A DNA stretch of 15,269 bases from Streptococcaceae bacterium. Its GTDB lineage: Bacteria > Bacillota > Bacilli > Lactobacillales > Streptococcaceae. The notes under the pieces were generated by a model. It did not search any database. It was given only the letters and a program-made list of their open reading frames with translations, and was not told where the DNA came from. Positions within the stretch are counted from its first letter, which is position 1. Each line of letters starts with the position of its first letter. The stretch covers positions 1 to 15,269 of the forward strand of contig JAISYB010000044.1 of assembly GCA_031270215.1 (NCBI GenBank). Direction: 5' to 3'. This document shows positions 15,249 through 15,269 of the stretch, piece by piece. A program made the translations under genes and the position numbers.

Positions 15249-15269
15249 CTTAATTCCCCTTTCTAAATC

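Overview
The window looks like chromosome of a low-GC Gram-positive in the Lactobacillales, most likely a Streptococcaceae/Lactococcus-like member. Supporting signs are HPr kinase next to lgt, a class 1A (fumarate-type) dihydroorotate dehydrogenase, a single polytopic lipoteichoic acid synthase, a PBP2A-type bifunctional peptidoglycan synthase, a tRNA-Thr T-box leader in front of thrS, strong AAAGGAG-like ribosome binding sites and extended -10 promoters. The genus is an inference.

Layout. Positions 1-4955 hold a tightly packed minus-strand operon, read from high to low coordinates: an RlmI-like methyltransferase, aroD, yqeG, yqeH, hprK and lgt (cut by the window edge). Genes overlap by 4-8 nt or are separated by 4-18 nt, so they are probably co-transcribed and partly translationally coupled. 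Its only visible promoter puts the transcript start at the first ATG, which would make a leaderless mRNA. A divergent promoter drives ltaS (5116-7236, plus). Next comes pyrD (plus), which converges on pbp2A (minus) across a nested bidirectional terminator. The pbp2A promoter and the thrS promoter diverge across 560 nt that also hold an intergenic repeat and the T-box leader. thrS (plus) converges on a secreted surface-type protein gene (minus, 13692-15248) across about 500 nt that is rich in hairpins and repeats.

The genes are mostly housekeeping: cell-envelope building (LtaS, PBP2A, Lgt), carbon catabolite control (HprK), ribosome biogenesis (YqeH, methyltransferase), shikimate and pyrimidine synthesis, and tRNA charging. 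The less ordinary material lies in three places. First, two diverged copies of one intergenic element lie in opposite orientation on either side of pyrD-pbp2A. Second, the 13186-13691 intergenic region has a perfect 16-bp GC-rich hairpin without a T tract and a diverged tandem repeat of about 162 nt. Third, the secreted protein joins a SipW/TasA-like N-terminal half to a C-terminal domain ending in WLRS...VRPALW. I found no complete new defence or mobile system in the window.
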